Assembly: GCF_030332225.1 (NCBI RefSeq)
Contig: NZ_JAOWIF010000042.1
Span: 30,176-94,175 of the forward strand
Reading direction: 5' to 3'
Origin: Citrobacter sp. Cu233
Lineage (GTDB): Bacteria > Pseudomonadota > Gammaproteobacteria > Enterobacterales > Enterobacteriaceae
Length of the DNA: 64,000 bases
A program made the translations under genes and the position numbers. Below the pieces are notes generated by a model. It was not told the origin of the DNA. It was given only the letters and a program-made list of their open reading frames with translations, and did not search any database. Each line of letters opens with the position of its first letter. The stretch's first letter is position 1. This document shows, piece by piece, positions 59,461 through 64,000 of the stretch.

Positions 59461-60963
59461 ATGGTCACCGAACAACATCAGGAAATCCTCCGCACCGAAG
59501 GATTAAGCAAATTCTTTCCCGGCGTTAAGGCGCTGGATAATGTGGATTTCAGTTTGCGTCGTGGCGAGATTATGGCGCTGCTGGGAGAAAACGGGGCCGG
59601 AAAATCGACGCTGATCAAAGCGCTGACCGGCGTTTATCATGCCGATCGCGGCACGATCTGGCTTGAAGGCCAGACCATCTCCCCTAAGAATACCGCTCAT
59701 GCCCAGCAACTGGGGATTGGAACCGTATATCAGGAAGTAAACCTGCTGCCCAATATGTCGGTGGCAGATAATCTGTTTATTGGTCGTGAGCCGCGGCGCT
59801 TCGGTTTGTTGCAACGCAAGCAAATGGAAAAGCGTGCCGCGGAGCTGATGGCTTCTTACGGTTTTTCGCTTGATGTACGCGAGCCGCTGAACCGTTTTTC
59901 GGTGGCGATGCAGCAGATAGTCGCCATCTGTCGGGCGATCGATCTCTCTGCGAAAGTGCTGATCCTCGATGAACCCACCGCCAGCCTGGACACCCAGGAA
60001 GTTGAAATGCTGTTCGGTCTGATGCGCCATCTTCGCGATCGTGGCGTCAGTCTGATCTTCGTCACCCATTTCCTCGATCAGGTATACCAGGTCAGCGATC
60101 GCATCACTGTCCTGCGTAACGGCGGGTTTGTTGGCTGTCGTGAAACCCGCGAATTGCCGCAGATCGAACTGGTGAAAATGATGCTCGGTCGTGAACTGGA
60201 TACCCATGCACTACAGCGCGCGGGCCGTACATTGCTGAGCGAAAAACCGGTGGCGGCATTCAGTGATTTTGGTAAGAAAGGCACGATTGCACCGTTCGAT
60301 CTGCAGGTTCGTCCCGGCGAGATCGTTGGGCTGGCGGGGCTGCTGGGATCGGGACGAACAGAAACGGCGGAAGTGATCTTCGGTATTAAACCTGCTGACA
60401 GCGGTAGCGCGCTGATCAAAGGTAAACCGCAGGTACTGCGATCGCCGCATCAGGCTTCGTGTCTGGGGATCGGCTTCTGCCCGGAGGATCGCAAAACGGA
60501 TGGCATCATTGCCGCGGCTTCGGTGCGTGAAAATATCATTCTGGCCCTGCAGGCGCAGCGCGGCTGGCTACGGCCCATTGCGCGAAAAGAACAAAACGAG
60601 ATCGCCGAGCGCTTTATTCGTCAGCTCGGTATCCGTACGCCTAATGCCGAACAGCCGATTGAGTTTCTCTCCGGCGGCAATCAGCAAAAAGTCTTGCTCT
60701 CGCGCTGGTTGCTGACCAAACCGCAGTTCCTGATCCTCGATGAACCCACGCGGGGGATCGATGTCGGCGCGCATGCTGAGATCATCCGCCTGATCGAAAC
60801 GCTGTGCGCCGACGGTCTGGCGCTGCTGGTGATTTCATCCGAACTGGAAGAGTTAGTGGGTTATGCCGATCGGGTCATTATCATGCGCGATCGCAAACAG
60901 GTAGCCGAGATCCCGCTGGCTGAATTGTCCGTACCGGCGATCATGAACGCCATTGCGGCCTAA
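59461..60963 (+). CDS. ytfR: Galactofuranose ABC transporter ATP-binding protein YtfR
   Basis: A 500-residue duplicated sugar ABC ATPase of the RbsA/MglA type. The first domain has Walker A GENGAGKST (about 40-48) and Walker B ILDEPTASL. The second has a degenerate Walker A (GLLGSGRTE), signature LSGGNQQK and ILDEPTRGIDVG. The length equals E. coli. The permease gene ytfT begins 10 bases after its stop. Confidence 0.96.
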   Translation: MVTEQHQEILRTEGLSKFFPGVKALDNVDFSLRRGEIMALLGENGAGKSTLIKALTGVYHADRGTIWLEGQTISPKNTAHAQQLGIGTVYQEVNLLPNMSVADNLFIGREPRRFGLLQRKQMEKRAAELMASYGFSLDVREPLNRFSVAMQQIVAICRAIDLSAKVLILDEPTASLDTQEVEMLFGLMRHLRDRGVSLIFVTHFLDQVYQVSDRITVLRNGGFVGCRETRELPQIELVKMMLGRELDTHALQRAGRTLLSEKPVAAFSDFGKKGTIAPFDLQVRPGEIVGLAGLLGSGRTETAEVIFGIKPADSGSALIKGKPQVLRSPHQASCLGIGFCPEDRKTDGIIAAASVRENIILALQAQRGWLRPIARKEQNEIAERFIRQLGIRTPNAEQPIEFLSGGNQQKVLLSRWLLTKPQFLILDEPTRGIDVGAHAEIIRLIETLCADGLALLVISSELEELVGYADRVIIMRDRKQVAEIPLAELSVPAIMNAIAA

Positions 60964-60973
60964 GGAGACTATG

Positions 60974-61999
60974 GTGATGCCTCAATCTCTCCCTCAATCC
61001 AATCCGCCTGAGCGGCGGTTTCGCTGGCCAAAGGGAATGCCACAACTGGTGGCGCTGCTGTTGGTGCTGCTGGTGGATAGCCTGGTCGCTCCGCACTTCT
61101 ATCAGGTGATTTTGCAGGATGGCCGCCTGTTCGGCAGCCCGATTGATATTCTCAACCGCGCAGCGCCCGTGGCGCTGCTGGCGATTGGCATGACGCTGGT
61201 GATTGCCACTGGCGGCATCGATCTTTCTGTTGGGGCGGTGATGGCCATTGCGGGGGCGACAACCGCTGCGATGACGGTTGCCGGGCACAGCTTACCCGTG
61301 GTGCTGCTTGCTGCCTTAGGCTCCGGTCTTCTGGCGGGATTGTGGAACGGGATTCTGGTGGCGATCCTCAAGATCCAGCCGTTTGTCGCGACGCTGATCC
61401 TGATGGTGGCTGGGCGCGGTGTTGCGCAGTTGATCACCTCCGGGCAGATCGTCACCTTCAACTCCCCTGATCTGTCGTGGTTTGGCAGTGGCTCGCTCTT
61501 ACTGTTCCCCACGCCCGTGATTATCGCATTGCTAACGCTGGTGGTGTTCTGGTTGCTGACCCGAAAAACGGCGCTGGGCATGTTTATTGAAGCGGTAGGC
61601 ATCAACATTCGCGCGGCGAAAAATGCCGGGGTCAACACCCGCATCATTGTGATGCTTACCTATGTACTGAGCGGCCTGTGCGCGGCGATTGCCGGGATTA
61701 TCGTCACCGCAGATATTCGCGGAGCTGATGCCAATAACGCCGGGTTATGGCTGGAGCTGGATGCCATCCTGGCGGTGGTTATTGGCGGTGGTTCGCTGAT
61801 GGGCGGACGTTTTAACCTGCTGCTATCGGTAATTGGCGCGTTGATCATTCAGGGGATGAACACCGGGATTTTACTGTCGGGCTTTCAGCCGGAACTGAAT
61901 CAGGTGGTCAAAGCCATCGTGGTGTTGTGCGTGCTGGTCGTGCAGTCACAACGCTTTATCAGCCTGATAAAAGGAGTACGCGGTCGTGATAAAACGTAA
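60974..61999 (+). CDS. ytfT: Galactofuranose ABC transporter permease YtfT
   Basis: A BPD_transp_2-family permease with eight to ten helices and the conserved GMTLVIATGGIDLSVGAVMA and ANNAGLWLELDAILAVVIGGGSLMGGR segments. GTG 60974 gives 341 residues as in E. coli and has GGAG six bases upstream; ATG 60971 and ATG 60977 are close alternatives. It forms the channel together with YjfF, whose gene overlaps it by 14 bases. Confidence 0.94.
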   Translation: MMPQSLPQSNPPERRFRWPKGMPQLVALLLVLLVDSLVAPHFYQVILQDGRLFGSPIDILNRAAPVALLAIGMTLVIATGGIDLSVGAVMAIAGATTAAMTVAGHSLPVVLLAALGSGLLAGLWNGILVAILKIQPFVATLILMVAGRGVAQLITSGQIVTFNSPDLSWFGSGSLLLFPTPVIIALLTLVVFWLLTRKTALGMFIEAVGINIRAAKNAGVNTRIIVMLTYVLSGLCAAIAGIIVTADIRGADANNAGLWLELDAILAVVIGGGSLMGGRFNLLLSVIGALIIQGMNTGILLSGFQPELNQVVKAIVVLCVLVVQSQRFISLIKGVRGRDKT

Positions 62000-62987
62000 T
62001 TTACCGCTGATGATCACCCTCGGGGTCTTTATTTTGGGCTACCTCTACTGCCTGACGCAATTTCCGGCTTTTGCCTCCACCCGGGTGATCTGCAATATTC
62101 TGACTGATAACGCCTTTTTAGGGATTATCGCCGTGGGTATGACTTTCGTCATTCTCTCCGGGGGGATCGATCTTTCCGTCGGGTCGGTGATTGCCTTTAC
62201 GGGTGTATTTTTAGCAAAGGCGATTGGTTACTGGGGGATTTCGCCACTGCTGGCGTTTCCTTTGATTCTGGCAATGGGCTGTGCGTTTGGTGCGTTTATG
62301 GGGTTGCTGATTGATGCCCTGAAGATCCCGGCATTTATCATTACCCTGGCGGGGATGTTCTTCCTGCGCGGTGTTAGCTATCTGATTTCCGAAGAGTCGA
62401 TTCCGATCAACCATCCTGTTTATGACGCCCTCTCCAGTTTGGCATGGAAGATCCCCGGCGGTGGTCGCCTGAGTGCGATGGGATTGCTGATGCTAGGGGT
62501 CGTCATCATCGGTATATTCCTGGCACACCGTACGCGCTTTGGTAATCAAGTTTATGCCATTGGCGGCAACGCCACTTCGGCCAACCTGATGGGGATCTCA
62601 ACCCGCAGCACGACAATCCGCATCTATATGCTGTCTACCGGGCTTGCGACGCTGGCCGGAATCGTCTTTTCCATTTATACCCAGGCCGGTTATGCGCTGG
62701 CAGGTGTCGGGGTAGAACTGGATGCTATTGCCTCGGTAGTGATTGGCGGTACGTTGCTCAGCGGTGGGGTTGGTACGGTTTTAGGTACCTTATTTGGGGT
62801 TGCCATTCAGGGGCTGATTCAGACCTATATTAATTTTGATGGCACATTAAGTTCCTGGTGGACAAAAATCGCGATTGGCATTTTATTGTTTATTTTTATT
62901 GCCTTACAACGTGGTCTCACGGTACTTTGGGAAAATCGTCAGAGCTCGCCGGTCACCCGCGTGAGCACGGCTGAAGTACCAAAGTAA
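61986..62987 (+). CDS. yjfF: Galactofuranose ABC transporter permease YjfF
   Basis: The second permease (333 residues; E. coli 331) has the same signature as YtfT (GMTFVILSGGIDLSVGSVIAF, VGVELDAIASVVIGGTLLSGG). The start is GTG 61986 inside the ytfT 3' end, so translation is probably coupled. It ends the operon. In K-12 fbp follows on the other strand, but here a chemoreceptor gene comes next. Confidence 0.95.
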   Translation: MIKRNLPLMITLGVFILGYLYCLTQFPAFASTRVICNILTDNAFLGIIAVGMTFVILSGGIDLSVGSVIAFTGVFLAKAIGYWGISPLLAFPLILAMGCAFGAFMGLLIDALKIPAFIITLAGMFFLRGVSYLISEESIPINHPVYDALSSLAWKIPGGGRLSAMGLLMLGVVIIGIFLAHRTRFGNQVYAIGGNATSANLMGISTRSTTIRIYMLSTGLATLAGIVFSIYTQAGYALAGVGVELDAIASVVIGGTLLSGGVGTVLGTLFGVAIQGLIQTYINFDGTLSSWWTKIAIGILLFIFIALQRGLTVLWENRQSSPVTRVSTAEVPK

Positions 62988-63019
62988 CATCATGATTTTC
63001 CAGGAAACATTTAAATACC

Positions 63020-63046
63020 TAAACTTTTTCCGGTTGTAGTCGATAG
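63020..63046 (+). promoter_or_regulatory. Sigma-28 (FliA) promoter of the terminal chemoreceptor
   Basis: The -35 TAAACTTT (63020-63027) is one base from TAAAGTTT. After exactly 11 bases comes the -10 GTCGATAG, two bases from GCCGATAA. The arms of a 13-bp inverted repeat (63027-63039 and 63071-63083) start in this promoter. Confidence 0.8.
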
Positions 63047-63090
63047 GTTCTGTACAGGTCTGTTTTATCCCTACAACCGGAAATATAACG

Positions 63091-64000
63091 ATGCCAAAAT
63101 CCCTTTCAATTCGATCAAGTTTGTTGGTGTTATTGTCTCTGCTGACGTTTCTTCTGTTGCTGACCGGCGGTATGGGGCTTTATGCCGCTACCCGAGTTAT
63201 TAACTCTTTGGTTTATCACGGTATTATGAGTGCTGCTATGTTGGCTGCTATTGCGTTGCTGGCGGTCATTTGGTTTATGCTGCGAAATAAGTTTCTTAAA
63301 CCCCTGGATAACATTATTGAACAGCTGGAACGTCTGGCGACAGGCGATTTGTCGCCTGTTAGCACGTTATCGGCCAGCGCTGAATTCAACCGCCTTAACG
63401 CTGCAATGGATGAAATGCGCCATGCGTTGGGGGATTCTGTGCAGCGTGTGCGTGAAGCCAGCTCGCAAATTGATGTTGGCAGCCGCGAATTGAGCGCCGG
63501 TAACCAGCATTTGGCGCAACGTACAGAATCCACCGCCACGTCGCTGGAACAGACTGCTGCCAGTATGGAAGAACTCACCGCGACCGTGAAACAAAATGCG
63601 GAAAACGCAGAACAGGCGCATCAGCTGGCGAAATCGGTATCGGATACCGCCGATCGGGGCAGTGAGATGGTGTGCTATGTAATTGAAAAAATGCGCGATA
63701 TTTCCGGCAGCTCCAGCCGAATTGCCGATATCCTTAGTGTGATTGACGGTATTGCTTTCCAGACCAATATCCTGGCACTCAATGCCTCCGTTGAAGCGGC
63801 GCGCGCGGGTGAGCAAGGCCGTGGTTTTGCGGTGGTAGCAGGGGAAGTACGCAATCTTGCCAGCCGTAGCGCCGAGGCGGCAAAAGAGATCCGTACATTG
63901 ATTAGCGATTCCCATACGCATGTGGGTGAGGGAAGTGAACTGGCGCAACAGGCGGGTGAAACCATGGATGAAATCGCGACCGAGGTTATGCGTATGACCA
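63091..64000 (+). CDS. Methyl-accepting chemotaxis protein without periplasmic sensor domain (partial, runs off the window)
   Basis: An open frame from ATG 63091 to the window end gives 303 residues without a stop. TM1 (about 10-33) is followed by only about 14 residues ([14 protein letters not shown]) before TM2 (about 46-64), so the usual 150-residue sensor domain is missing. HAMP (about 65-115), methylation helix and the signalling tip ([37 protein letters not shown], 217-253) are intact, with Ser233 in place of the usual Ala. No frameshift is seen. It could be a naturally sensor-less receptor or an in-frame deletion of a Tsr/Trg-type gene. A FliA promoter precedes it. Confidence 0.9.
   Translation, partial: MPKSLSIRSSLLVLLSLLTFLLLLTGGMGLYAATRVINSLVYHGIMSAAMLAAIALLAVIWFMLRNKFLKPLDNIIEQLERLATGDLSPVSTLSASAEFNRLNAAMDEMRHALGDSVQRVREASSQIDVGSRELSAGNQHLAQRTESTATSLEQTAASMEELTATVKQNAENAEQAHQLAKSVSDTADRGSEMVCYVIEKMRDISGSSSRIADILSVIDGIAFQTNILALNASVEAARAGEQGRGFAVVAGEVRNLASRSAEAAKEIRTLISDSHTHVGEGSELAQQAGETMDEIATEVMRMT

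Overview
The window is 64 kb of an enterobacterial chromosome with no plasmid, phage or transposon genes. Gene order is that of the E. coli K-12 94.7-96 min region (glyVXY - queG ... hfq-hflXKC - purA - nsrR-rnr-rlmB - aidB - ula regulon - rpsF-priB-rpsR-rplI - fklB - cycA - ytfE ... cpdB - cysQ - ytfJKL - msrA - tamAB - ytfP - ppa - ytfQRT-yjfF). Most proteins are close to the E. coli ones as I remember them. The pattern of gains and losses against K-12 suggests a related genus such as Citrobacter, but this is an inference and I cannot name the species.

Layout. 1-345: tRNA-Gly(GCC) and a spacer with DnaA boxes that matches the position of E. coli datA. 346-11816: queG opposite nnr, then the tsaE-amiB-mutL-miaA-hfq-hflX-hflK-hflC run (tRNA modification, cell-wall hydrolysis, mismatch repair, RNA chaperone, membrane protease control), with an ERIC element inside hflX-hflK. 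11899-17453: yjeT, purA, then the NO-sensing repressor nsrR with rnr and rlmB. 17573-20964: aidB (the K-12 yjfI-yjfC cluster is missing before it), yjfN, bsmA, yjfP. 20961-28482: the anaerobic L-ascorbate system: ulaR, ulaG and, divergently, ulaABCDEF, with a yagU homologue placed between ulaR and ulaG. 28625-36617: yjfY, a TSUP permease, the ribosomal rpsF operon, an EamA transporter, ytfB, fklB, cycA and ytfE (a NsrR target with a visible operator). 36863-41754: a full-length chemoreceptor, ytfF with an AraC-type regulator, and the qorB/qorR pair. 41800-54109: cpdB, cysQ, ytfJ, ytfK, paeA(ytfL), msrA, tamA-tamB-ytfP. 54167-57328: an accessory Fur-box-associated YncE-like propeller plus TonB-dependent receptor. 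57538-62987: ppa and the galactofuranose ABC importer ytfQ-ytfR-ytfT-yjfF. 63091-end: an unfinished chemoreceptor that lacks a periplasmic sensor domain.

Accessory insertions relative to K-12 are yagU, the TSUP gene, the EamA gene, the chemoreceptor at 36863, the AraC regulator, the TonB/propeller pair and the sensor-less chemoreceptor. Both chemoreceptors have good sigma-28 (FliA) promoter matches, so they should be expressed with the flagellar regulon. The most unusual item is the final chemoreceptor: its two membrane helices are separated by only about 14 residues, so it cannot bind a periplasmic ligand in the usual way. I saw no CRISPR array, integrase or evident new defence system.
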